From positions 186,001 to 250,000 of the forward strand of contig JAIUPT010000015.1 of assembly GCA_022315425.1 (NCBI GenBank): a stretch of DNA of 64,000 nt, given 5' to 3'. Position 1 is the first letter of the stretch, and every line of letters begins with the position of its first letter. The notes beneath the pieces were generated by a model that searched no databases, was not told where the DNA came from, and saw only the letters and a list, made by a program, of their open reading frames with translations. Source of the stretch: Pseudevernia furfuracea. Taxonomy: Eukaryota > Ascomycota > Lecanoromycetes > Lecanorales > Parmeliaceae. A program made the position numbers and the translations under genes. Shown here piece after piece: positions 21,307 to 32,223 of this stretch.

Positions 21307-22422
21307 AGGGTATTGCTACGTGTACACCCCCCTCTATTTCAAAGAAGGTCCATCGAACTAAGAGACAGCAAGCTCTCAAAATAAGCCGATCGCAGAGTTA
21401 TTTTGATGAGGAAGTAGCTGAATAAAAGGGCTGAAAGACGAAGTAGAGATAGTCGTTCTTTTGAAGAAGCATTTAAAGAATTGTTTGAACATGACTTAGA
21501 GTAGCTGAAGTCTCTCCTATATAAAAAGCACTTATAGACGGAATTTACGTGCTGCGCAGCGCAAATACTTAAAGAGACTTTGATATCAATGAGCTAATCA
21601 ACATATTGCAAATAGCAGTATATATATGTAGAGAAGGAAAAACGATAGGGCGACCGTTATATGCGACTCTCCTGCTTTGTCTTCATTACCTTTCAAAAAT
21701 TGAGCAGAACCTCGATTCCGAGAGCCAAATAAGAATTTTTTAATGTGAAACATCGACTGCACTCCCTGCACATAGCGATCTAGACGACTAAACTATATCA
21801 GAAACACGTCATCGATCGACTGACTGACAGATCTTAGCGCGCGAGACTTGTTCAGAAGAATATGATGAGATTTTGCCCGATGTCCGCAACTCAGTCCACT
21901 CTTGTCAGCTTATGCTATCGAGATATCTAAAGAAGAAGAATAATAAGAAGAACGAGGAGGAAGATGAGATAGACGATCGATAATAAAGAGTTAATAAAGT
22001 AGTTGATCGAGGGTTGCTGACGATGAGATAAAAGAAGAACGTCTGAACTCAAGACTCAAAGACTCAAAAATACTATATTCGAGAATTAGCCGAATCAGAT
22101 GTTGATTCTTAGCGTCAAGTCTGCTTATCTACAGAGATTTATAACGATTTGTCTTTGATAGATGTGATGAAAATGCAATTGCGTCAAATTGCGACGCATT
22201 GCGACGCCTTGCGGGAGGAGAGGATTCACTGAGACCCTTAAAGTTTCTATGGGACTTCGTGTAAGGTCTCTGATTTGCGGGGCAAATTTGTCAGGCCGAA
22301 TTAGTGTTGAAAGGTATATTCATGTTACTAGCCTATATCTACCTAGCTGAGGGGGGGGGGTGTACATGTAGCAAAAGGGGGTGTACATGTAGCAAAAGGG
22401 GGTGTACACGTAGCAATACCCT
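21307..22422. mobile_element. 1.1-kb terminal-inverted-repeat element
   Basis: The left end agggtattgctacgtgtaca (21307) is inverted at the right end (tgtacacgtagcaataccct to 22422). Both are flanked by taaata (21301-21306 and 22423-22428), a likely 6-bp target duplication, or TA if mariner-like. The right end repeats the terminal motif three times (gggggtgtacatgtagcaaa at about 22350, 22376 and 22398). No intact ORF lies inside, so it is non-autonomous. Confidence 0.75.
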
Positions 22423-22671
22423 TAAATAAACCTTCCGCGTGCTATTATCTCATTAAGCTTTTAATCCCACTAAAACTAGTCTCAATAATTCAAGCTTTTC
22501 AGACGGTTTTGAATACGTTAAATTGGCAGATTCTGCCTTGCAGTGCGGGGTCCCCAGGTTTCCCCACTCTAGCTGACATGCCACACTGGTGACACATTTG
22601 CGCTCACGAGACCTCAAAATCTATCAACATCGTCATCCACATTTGAGACACACATCCACCAAGCTGATAAG

Positions 22672-23813
22672 ATGAGTGCAATCGAAGAGAGCTCCGACGG
22701 TCCCACAGAGGTCATCCAAGTTCTCTTTGTCTTGCATCCTTCCTTTGGAGCCCAGGAGCTCTGCGGTCCTCTTGAGGTCCTCAGCAGTGCCTATCACAAG
22801 CTCAAAGACCCAGGTAAGTTATTATATCTATCATGGGCTTCACTCCAGCCTCTGAGTCGACCTTTGCTCCCAGAGCTAAAATCAACGCTCTCTCATTGAT
22901 CCACCATAACCGTAGGATCCAAGGCTTTCGAATGCACCATTGCCGCCGGCTCTCCGGGAGTCACATCATCTTCAGGCCTTACCGTTAAGGCCGACATCAA
23001 CTTTGACGATGCTCACGAGGATCTAAAAGAATACGATGTCCTCATCGTACCAGGCGGTGTAGGCGTGGATGACGTGCTCAAGAAGGAGACCGAGCCGATT
23101 AAGCTTATCCAAGACTTTGCCAAGCTCCAGCAATCCGATCCCAGCAAAGAACGCACCCTCATGTCCATCGGTACCGGCTCTCTCATCCTCGCTCATGCTG
23201 GCCTATTGCAAGGACTTGCTGCTACCACTCACCCAGACTACTATACTAAAATGGAGATCATCTGCAAAGAAGCTGCCAGACGTGGAGATCTTGAGCAAAC
23301 GGACGTTATGGAAGAGAACTATGTTGTCAACAATGCACGCTTCGATCTTGGCGAGAAGCTCGAAGAAAATCCATTTGTGCTTAGCAAGAGACCCGATGGC
23401 AGGAGGAAGTCCATCGCACGTAAGGGCAGCAATGCGTGGAAGGAGTCTGTCAAGCGTCGGGAGTCGAATGCTCGAAGGGCGTCGCTGAGACTAGGGGGAC
23501 TGCGTGTCATTACGAGTGGGGGAGTAAGTACACTTTTAGCAAAGGCTTCCCAACCGAGAGCTTAATCGTCAGTCGCAAGATCTGTCTGACGAGCACACGA
23601 CCTGCCTTACTCCTCGGGCTTATTCTAGGAGTCACAGCCTTGCTAACCTCAACGAATCAATGCTGACTCGAAAATCTGCAGGTGACGAGTGGATTGGATG
23701 CGAGCTTGTATCTTGTGGCGGCTATGGTTTCGCATGAGTCGGCTCAAGAGGTAGCGAGGGTATTACAGTATAGCTGGAACAAGGGCATCACCGTCGACGG
23801 CATCGACGTGTAG
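22672..23813 (+). CDS. DJ-1/PfpI-like protein lacking the nucleophile cysteine
   Basis: Three exons: 22672-22813, 22916-23523 and 23682-23813, giving 293 aa. The introns have GTAAGT donors and GTAG/GCAG acceptors. The N-terminal strand VIQVLFVLHPSFGAQELCGPLEVL, YDVLIVPGG (residues 87-95) and the nucleophile-elbow region TLMSIGTGSLILAHAGLLQG (128-147) are those of the DJ-1/PfpI superfamily. The elbow is normally xxCTG; here residue 133 is Gly (codon GGT at 23170), one transversion from TGT. A Lys/Arg/Ser-rich insert (about 205-243) interrupts the region before the last conserved strand GLRVITSGGVTSGLDASLYL, which is intact. The protein therefore keeps the fold but probably not the usual cysteine chemistry. 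Confidence 0.85.
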
Positions 23814-24921
23814 CGCCCCGTAGATGGGTTCCATGGGACGGTCATCTCCGAGCTCCGGGGTGGAGACTGCTCTTCTGCTCTAGCTAAAGCTAAGCTGCTA
23901 GCGTGTAAGCCAAAGTGTTAGCGTCAAGGTTTACAGATGTCAAAATCTGCTCACACCCTTTTAACTTGCTCAACAAGTTACGCCTTCGCTGACGACAGCA
24001 GCAAATCCATTCAATGCACCCAAATACTCCATAGCCACACTGACAAAATTATCTTCAAGCCTTCCCCGGCTGTTCCGAACGTTTGTACCAGCATTCTCTT
24101 CAGCTACTTACTTATACCTTTTCTACTGGAAAATTTGCGGAAGCATGTGCCTCATCGAAGCTAGTGGCCTCCTTGCTCGGCAGACCATGTCTATACTCAT
24201 TGCCCATGTCTCGACATCACATAATCAACAAGTCGATGAAAAAACGTCGGTGCACTCTCGGTGACTAGATCGGAAGCCTCCCCTGTTACTTATACTCTTT
24301 CTTATGAAGTCTTTTACAACTGACATTGTGTCACTGCATCTCATTATCTCTTTTCCACCATTGTTACAAGGTATCTAGAGTGGGTAAATATTGATAGCCG
24401 TCTCAAAAAGTAAGCTTCTGCGATGAAAGCCATCAGATAGACAAGCTTCCGGGAGACCCCAAGATGACAGCCGCACCGATATTGCTCTTTATTGTGAAGT
24501 TTATGCTCGATCCGCCATCTTTCATAGTAGTCGTGTACAAGATGGCAAATTAGTTGTGCAAGGTATGATCTTAGAACCTGCAGACTAAGGCTCCGCCTTT
24601 GTATCCGGAATTCAGTACCTGTGTTTGACTCCGGAATATCGGATCACGGCTATGTCTTGGGCTTGATGGCTCTTTTCCGGTGACACTTATGTCCTGCCAT
24701 GGCGTCCGGTACTCCCCATCTACCAACGGAATTAATCCGTTCAATAGCCACTTGCCGTCTCGACTCTCCGGTTTCGATGGACTCTGTCAAAAAATGTGGA
24801 AAGCTATATAGTTCTTCACCCCTCCATCCTAGATCTACTTCCTGTGCTATCAGGTCCCTCAAGTTTGCTCACTGCTCACAGCCCCCTGAGCCTGTGCTGT
24901 CTGGCGACGTTCGTTCTAAAG
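23814..24921. other. Intergenic region
   Basis: Downstream of the DJ-1-like gene and upstream of the WSC gene. A ctatatag TATA-like site occurs at 24804-24811, 110 bp before the WSC start codon. No other feature recognised. Confidence 0.5.
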
Positions 24922-27900
24922 ATGAAGACTACCTCCATTCTGCTGGCCTTGGCCGCCACCCTCGCTCCGGCACTCGCTCAATCTTCGAGTTCGTCCTCAA
25001 CCACATCAACTACAGCTTCTGGCTCTTCATCAACAGCACCGACTACTGCGAGCTCTTCGTCTACTTCGGGAGCTCAAAGTTCAATTTTATCGTCCTCATC
25101 TTCGTCGGTTCAAAGCACTCAATCCTCGTCATCATTGACTAGTTCCTCTTCAACGTCGTCAGCGGCATCGACGACATCCGCTGCACCAATCACAGTACAA
25201 TCGACCGGCGTGTTCACTTATATCGGTTGCTACAGCGATAGTGTAGCTTCGAGGGCGTTGACCGGTTACACCTTAAACGGCAACAGTCAAGAAACTGTGG
25301 AATCCTGTGCATCCCTCTGTTCCGGTTATGCATACTTTGGAGTCGAATATGCTCAGGTCAGTCTATTCGCTGTCCACATTACCTCTCTCGGCTCAGAGAT
25401 ATGTACGCGAACCGGAATTTCAGGGAATTTCAGGCTCTGAAGCCGTGTTCGAAGACTCGAAACCACTTCTTGGATAGCACAGGCTGACTCTGGAATCATT
25501 AACAGGAATGTTACTGTGGAAATACCCTCTCTTCATCATCAGTACTCCAGGCTGGAAGTGATCCAAGTACCACGGGCTGCAACTACGTCTGCGCGGGAAA
25601 CTCATCCGAGTACTGTGGTGGATCTAACCGAGTTAACGTCTACGAGAACCCGGCATTGGTTTCTTCGAGCTCAAGTTCTTCAACGACTTCAACAAGCACC
25701 TCTATTTCGACCGCATCAAGCTCTAGTACCGCGATAACGACCTCCTCGGCGTCATCTTCCAGCAGTATCCCAGGATCTTCGTCAAGCTTTTCATCTTCTC
25801 CAAGTAGTAGCATTGGTTCATCGTCGACTTCCAGCGTGGCATCTTCCAGCAGCAGCCCTAGTTCTTCACCATCAAGTTCTAGCGCACCGGTGACTAGCTC
25901 TTCGTCGTCTTCCAGCAGAAGCTCTAGTTCTTCACCATCAAGTTCTAGCGCATCGGTGACTAGCTCTTCGTCGTCTTCCAGCAGCAGCTCTAGTTCTTCA
26001 CCATCAAGTTCTAGCGCATCGGTGACTAGCTCTTCGTCGTCTTCCAGCAGCAGCTCTAGTTCTTCACCATCAAGTTCTAGCGTATCGGTGACTAGCTCTT
26101 CGTCGTCTTCCAGCAGCAGCCCTAGTTCTTCACCATCAAGTTCTAGCGCATCGGTGACTAGCTCTTCGTCGTCTTCCAGCAGCAGCCCTAGTTCTTCACC
26201 ATCAAGTTCTAGCGCATCGGTGACTAGCTCTTCGTCGTCTTCCAGCAGCAGCTCTAGTTCTTCACCATCAAGTTCTAGCGTACCGGTGACTAGCTCTTCG
26301 TCGTCTTCCAGCAGCAGCCCTAGTTCTTCACTATCAAGCTCTAGCAGTAGCGCAACGGCATCCTCTTCGTCTTCCAGCAGAAGCTCTAGTTCTTCGTCAT
26401 CAGGTTCCAGCAGTAGCGGGTCGGCAACCTCGTCCTCAAGCAGTATCAGCTCTAGTTCTTCGCCATCAAGTTCCAGCAGCACCGGGCCGGCAACCTCGTC
26501 CTCAAGCAGTATCAGCTCTAGTTCTTCGCCATCAAGTTCCAGCAGCACCGGGCCGGCAACTAGCTCCTCATCCTCTTCCGGCATCAGCAGCAGCTCTAAC
26601 TCTTCCCCGTCAAGTTCTAGCGCGTCCAAAACTACTTCTTTATCTAGTTCTTCTTCGTCATCCTCAAGTTTCCCGTCATCCAGTTCCTCTTCAAGTTCTT
26701 CGTCAAGCTCAAGTTCGGGCAGCCCCACCACAACAGTGTTTTCCAGCTCGTCGAGCTCATCAAGCTTGAGCACCTCCACAACCTCATCATCAAGTTCCCT
26801 CAGCAGCTCATCTCAAATAACATCTTCGTCTTCATCGCCGTCCAGTTCCCCATCAAGCAGTAGTTCCAGCAGGAGTTCTTCTCCATCGACTTCCTCGTCG
26901 GCAACTTCAAGCAGCTTCGTCTCAAGTTCTTCATCCATCACTACTAGCTCTCCATCCCAGCAGCAGATGTTCTACCAAACGAGTTCTTCTTCTTTATCAT
27001 CTCTAACAAGTTCGCCATCGAGCAGCGGCTCTAGCTCTTCTCTGGCTAATTCTCCATCCTCCTCGCTATCTAGCTCATCAACTTCATCATCAACCTCCAA
27101 TTCTATTTTGACTTCCGGTACGAACCCTTCAAGCTCTAGTTCTAGCTCGATTTCTAGCTCGCGATCTAGCTCAAGCTCTACTTTCCCCACCCCGTCATCC
27201 AGCTCCAGCAGTAGCTCTAGTAGCTCAATTGGTCCTACGAGCTCCAGTCAATCTTCGAGCAGCTCTAGCTCCGCTCGGCCGTCAAGCTCAAGTATCATAT
27301 CTTCAAGCTTCAGTTCCACCACGCGGTCGACTTCGAGTTCTAGCTTCAGCTCAATCCTAATATCAACACCCGTATCAACCTCCATATCGACCTCAATCTC
27401 CAGCTCAGTCTCGACCTCCATACCAACTTCCGTCTCTCTTTCCGTCTCAAGCTCCACTGTGCCATCGACAAGTAGCTCCCAAAGCAGTTCCTCAGGCAGT
27501 TCCTCAAGCAGTTCCTCCGGCAGTTCCTCGAGCAGTTCAACGGCCGCTACAGTCCAAGCCAATCAGAAATTTGTCACCCAATCTACCACTCCGTCAGTTG
27601 GTACTACCACGACGACCACGACCAAGGCTGCCACCACCACGACTGCGTCAAGTTCTGCCACGCCGATCGATATCAAAGTGGTCTCCAAGAGCCAGGTCAC
27701 GACAACGACCACTCCCTCTTCAACAAAGGCCGCCACCACAAAAGCCACGACAACGACAACGAAACCCACAACAACACCAAAACCCACCACCACGACTGCC
27801 AAAACCAGCACCAAAACTAGCTCGTCTGCAAAAACCAGCAGCAGCATATCCGAGGCCTGCGCCAAGCTCGCAGCACAAAGCGCCTACTACGTCGCCAAGA

Positions 27901-28247
27901 TAGCGCAGCTGAGAACGAAAAAGATCGACATCCCCCCCTACCTGGCCGGATATTCCGCGGCGGCTTATGACGCCGAGATGGCGATGGGCTGCCCCATTGA
28001 ACATGCCACCACGACGAGCAAGAAAGTCACCACGACGAGCAAAAAAGTCACCACGACGAGCAAAAAAGCAACAGCTACGGTCGCGGAAAATGTCAAAGTC
28101 GCCCTCAAGAAGCCCACAACTTCGTCTTCCACGCCGAAACCGAAGACGACGAGCACCAAAAAGACGACGACGACGTCGACCGCGCGCACCACGACGGGTA
28201 AGGTCTGGGCGGATTTCGCGCCCGGCAATGCGGAGATCACGGGGTAG
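24922..28247 (+). CDS. Secreted Ser/Thr-rich WSC-domain protein
   Basis: Two exons, 24922-25356 and 25506-28247, give 1058 aa. ATG 24922 starts a clear signal peptide (MKTTSILLALAATLAPALA). Residues about 97-193 are a WSC domain with the expected eight cysteines (GCYSD, ESCASLC, ECYCG, GCNYVC, EYCGG); the intron splits it just before ECYCG. Beyond it lie about 450 residues of Ser-dominated sequence containing 66-bp (22-residue) tandem repeats at 25880-26345 and a related pair at 26430-26575, then a Thr/Lys-rich region, and a short conserved-looking block SEACAKLAAQSAYYVAKIAQ followed by more Thr/Lys. No GPI signal or final membrane segment is visible. WSC modules bind glycans; a wall-associated, heavily O-glycosylated role is inferred. 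Confidence 0.85.
25880..26345 (+). repeat. 66-bp coding minisatellite
   Basis: About seven copies of a 66-bp unit (ctagctcttcgtcgtcttcc, agcagcagctctagttcttc, accatcaagttctagcgcat, cggtga) encode 22 residues of Ser with a Pro and a Val/Thr. Copies differ by a few bases (Ser/Pro and Ala/Val changes). The repeat keeps a 379-codon antisense frame open (25640-26779), a by-product of the composition. Confidence 0.85.
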
Positions 28248-28954
28248 ATTATGGGGGATGGATTGAACGGCGGGGCGGAAAGGAGTACTTGGCAAGATAG
28301 ATGACTTTGCGTTTGGTTCTTTGGAATTCACCTACATCAAAATGTGTAAATGGTAATTAATAAAATGGGGGGTCCAATTGGCCCCACGGTCAATCTTTTA
28401 TATGTAATACAATCATCATCAACCCCATGCTCAATGGTGTTACTTGAATTAATTGACATGTAGACCTGATTCTCTCGAAGGCCTGGGGGGGCTGGATTGA
28501 TTCGAAGGACGAACGGGTGTATGCCGCTTCTCATTCGTTAAAAACATTGTCCTCTACTCTTTTTCGGTACAGGTGAGGCGGCCCAAGTCTCACGGGGCGG
28601 CTACTTTCTCAAAACGTCAAGTCGAGAAGAAGCCGTGTCCGCATGTCAAATACCCTCCTTGGGCGTGGAGATGGAAGAGCATGAAAACTCGGTTCCAACG
28701 TACTCGACTTGCTAATACAGGGAAAAAGCGGACGGGAGACCGAGGAAACGAGGAAAGAGGACTAGAAAATTGCACGGGAGATGGAGAGAAAGTTTCAGCA
28801 TGCTTCTTCCATCATGGAAAATACAAATTCTATGAGTAGCGCAGAAAAAACAACCAGGACAAGCGCAAATCCAAAAACATCAACACTGGGGCTTTTTCCA
28901 TCTCAACAACAACCCCACCGATCCACACGCACCCTTTCGTTGCAAACGAACAAC
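28248..28954. other. Intergenic region between convergent genes
   Basis: 3' flanks of the WSC gene (+) and the ICL/PEPM-family gene (-). Short ORFs only; nothing recognised. Confidence 0.5.
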
Positions 28955-30370
28955 CTACACCCCGTCCTTGAAATCCTCCCCCCCAGCCGCAACATCAATG
29001 CGCATCGCCTCGTGCAACCCGCAAACATCAAACAAGTCCCTCGGGCCGACCATGTCGCCCTGGATCCCCGTGACGCCCTCCCGCTTCAAGCGCTCATACG
29101 CCGTCTTGATGGCGCCGTACGCCGGGGTCAGCGCCGCGAAGGAAAAGATCACGATCCGGAACCCCATCTCCCTCGCCTCGTCCACCGTGATCAACGGACT
29201 GTGCCCGTTCTCCACCACGTTGAGCAGCAGCGGCCACGGGGCGAGATCGACCACGGCCTGACGCGCCTGCTCCTTGTCCGTGAAGCCTTCGAGCAGGCCG
29301 ACGTCGGCGCCGAGGGCGCGGGCCGCGCGCAGGCGCGCGATGCTTTCGCCGTAGCCGTGTTGTTGGTTCGCGTCCGTGCGGGCGATGAGGACGATGTCGG
29401 AGTGGGCGGCGTCTTTGGCGGCTTTGGCGGCCCGGACGCGCGAGAGGAACGTTTCTTGCGAGACGACCTTCTTGCCGGAAAGGTGGCCGCAGCGTTTGGC
29501 TAGGATCTGATGTGGGAGACGGAGATTCAGTGGCGAGATGATGAGAGGAGGAGGGGAGGGGGGGGTTGTACCTGGTCTTCTATGTGGAAGCCTGCAACGT
29601 TGGCGCGGATATATTGGTTGACAGCTGAAGTGATGGTGACGGGACCTTTGATAAACGAAACACGTTAATAAATACTGGAGTCGTGGACTGATTGTTATAA
29701 GTCACAAGACTTACCACCGTATCCCGTATCCATGTCCGCGATAGTCATTTTTCGAGGGTCGAGGTTAGCTATCATGTCAGCGTTGCGAACCATGTCGGTG
29801 AGAGTCGCGATGCCTAGATCCGGCATTCCCAGTACCGAGACTGTAGTCCCGGCTCCGGTCTGCCACCAGTTAGCTCAATGTGCAATTGAGGAAGGAGGGC
29901 AGTGATGATACCATGTACAGGGCATCGTAGCCGACGGACAGGGCGACACGGGCAGAGAGGCCGTCGTATACACCTGGACAAACGATGAGGTCTTTTGTGT
30001 TTTCGAGCCGGTTCTTGAGCATCGTAGCAGGAGAAACTTTCAAGTCAAGGCCATGTTCCACGGCAGGCACTGGATCGGCATTGTCCCGGCACTCAACTGC
30101 AACAGATGCAGTAGCGGAGTCATCGTTGACGGGAATGCTGGACGTATCAGACATAGAGTCTTGATTGGGAAGCGTCGGATCAGGCTTGAGTTTGGATTTG
30201 GTCAACGCCTTCTGGTCATGACCGTCGACATCGTTTGTCATTTCATTGATCGTGTATCCCAGGGCCACTTCTGGTACGTTATGTTTGGATGGAGTTGGCA
30301 GGAGTGTTTCGATTGTTGAAGGCTTGATGCTCTCCATAGGAGCGACCACGGGTGTCATTGCTAGAATCAT
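28955..30370 (-). CDS. Isocitrate lyase/PEP mutase family enzyme
   Basis: Four exons on the minus strand (30370-29912, 29859-29715, 29645-29572, 29506-28955) give 409 aa. After a roughly 110-residue N-terminal extension the core runs from KDLIVCPGVYDGLSARVA through TGAGTTVSVLGMPDLG, the metal-site strand DMDTGYGG (195-202), GFHIEDQ and the catalytic loop KRCGH (230-234), to SDIVLIARTDA. These are hallmarks of the ICL/PEPM superfamily, whose fungal members include 2-methylisocitrate lyase-like, oxaloacetate hydrolase-like and dimethylmalate lyase-like enzymes that cleave or hydrate C-C bonds of 2-oxo or hydroxy acids. The sequence is too short for glyoxylate-cycle isocitrate lyase. The substrate cannot be set from sequence. 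The N-terminal extension is low-complexity and lacks a clear targeting peptide. Confidence 0.85.
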
Positions 30371-31179
30371 TCTCGGCCTTGATGTTCGATCGTTGAGATT
30401 GGTGAAGTGTTTATTGCAAAGCGACTCGCAATGATGTTTCTGCTAAAATTTGAGAAAAATGTCACAGTATTAATACTGGTGGCCTCGGAATCCGACTCGT
30501 AGCTCATCCGCGTTGACGCATGATTACAACTAGATAATTGTTGGTGAGAGCGGTGGAAAAATGAATGCAACATCCGCTATGAGACACGATTTGCCAGGTC
30601 TCTTGACTGGGAGGTGGTAAATAGGATTGTGTATGGGAGGTAGGACACATTATGCCGCTAGCAAGAATTGAATCCAGCTGTATGCATTGATCCAAAGAAG
30701 GAAGGGCTTCGCTCCCGGATATGCAGCGTGATTAGAAGTGAGGCTGAAGGGAAGGAATTCGGTATCTTCCCGGGAGATTCCGACCCGTTGGCATCCGTAA
30801 TGGTAACGAATGAGAATTGAGATTCCTACTCGGAAAGGAAGGGAGTCCGGAGTGCGTCTAGGTTACATGTCCAGGTTGCATCAGCATCAATTCGCCGAGA
30901 CATGACATCTGTACAGATGCCATTTCGTTCAAACGCCATATGCACATGCTCGAGACTATAAGGTATGGCTTATGTTGTGCAGGTGAAGGCCGGATTACAT
31001 TGCGCTGAGACCGGATTGTCTAAACTCCGTGTAGATCATCGGTGTCACACAAACCGAGGTTTGTGCATCGGAATCCGAGGTCCATTGCAACTCAAAACCC
31101 TCGTAGTGTCGTTGCCGAAATCATTTCTTTCTCACTCTTGCTACTCGAATCAAATTCTGCTTAACTCGTTAGCGACCGC
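30371..31179. other. Divergent intergenic region
   Basis: Presumed shared upstream region of the ICL/PEPM-family gene (-) and the DUF1275 gene (+), about 0.8 kb. No TATA box or binding motif stands out. Confidence 0.5.
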
Positions 31180-32111
31180 ATGTTCTCCCTAGACCAATTC
31201 TTTTCACCCAAGACAACGCAGCCAATGGAAGAAGGGCCCAACCTAGCCAGAAAGAGAGCATCCTGGTGGCGCCAAAGGCAGCCACGACTGACCCAGAAGT
31301 TGAGAGGGCATTTCACTGCGGAGGTGACCACAGATCATGCAGATATTCTTCTTCTGGCTTGTTGCTTCATCTCTGGCATGGTCGACAGCACCATTTACCA
31401 TGCGTACGGGACCTTCGTCTCAATGCAAACTGGTTCGTTCTGCGTCTTCCCATCCCATTTGTTGATCGAGAGGTTTTTGTCCAGAATACTAACCTAAAAC
31501 AAGGCAATACGATATTTCTGGGCCTCGGTGGCGCCACTCCGCATAGCACTTCCAAGCCGTACGGATGGGCCAAATCACTGACCTCGATCTGTTGTTTCTG
31601 CCTAGGCTGCAGTCTGTTCTCCCATGCTTCGCGCGTCCTTGGGCCACTCCGACGCGGCACGCTCGTTCTTGCCTTCCTCCTTCAATCCAGCACCATCATT
31701 CTTGCAGCAGCCGTTATCCAAACGGGTGTGGTCAATGGCGATCTTGCTAGTATCAAGAATGACATAGACTGGCACTCAGCGCTCCCAATTTCTCTGCTGA
31801 GCTTTCAAGCTTCTGGGCAGATTGTCGCTTCTCGGGCCTTGAGTCTATCCGAAATACCCACTGTCGTGCTGACTTCTATGTTGCATGACATATCTACGGA
31901 CCCGAAGTTACTGAGCCCGCCGCGAGAAAATGTAAAAAGAAATAGAAGGCTGCTTGCGTTTTTGGGTATCCTGGTGGGTGCTGTGGCCGGGGGTTTTATG
32001 TCTGAGGCAACGGGGAAGGTACAAGTGCCTTTGTGGGTTGCAGGGGCCGTCAAGGTCGTGATCACATTGGCTTGGATGGTGTGGCCAATAGGGAAGACCA
32101 GCGGTGTTTAA
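31180..32111 (+). CDS. DUF1275 (YoaK-like) membrane protein
   Basis: Two exons, 31180-31432 and 31504-32111 (71-nt intron), give 286 aa. After a basic cytosolic N-terminus (about 50 residues) come hydrophobic segments with family landmarks ADILLLACCFISGMVDSTIYHAYGTFVSMQTGNTIFLGLG, where the intron falls in the TGN motif, and later LLSFQASGQIVASRAL and SEIPTVVLTSMLHDI. About six membrane segments are expected. DUF1275 proteins are widespread in bacteria and fungi; their function is not established. It is convergent with the next gene, about 110 bp between stop codons. Confidence 0.85.
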
Positions 32112-32223
32112 AAGCTGGCTGTCAGCAATATTCCGCTGCTCCGATTTGGTGTCGCAACTGCTCTTGTGTTGCCCGGTGCGACAATTGTTGAATACGAGGG
32201 CAGGCAGTACACCCATAGGATTT

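Noticed and set aside
25640..26779. 379-codon minus-strand ORF rich in Glu/Leu/Asp
   Set aside because: It is the antisense of the Ser-rich repeats; the AGC/TCT/TCA repeat keeps the other strand open. No domain, and the plus-strand gene has signal peptide, WSC domain and a clean intron.
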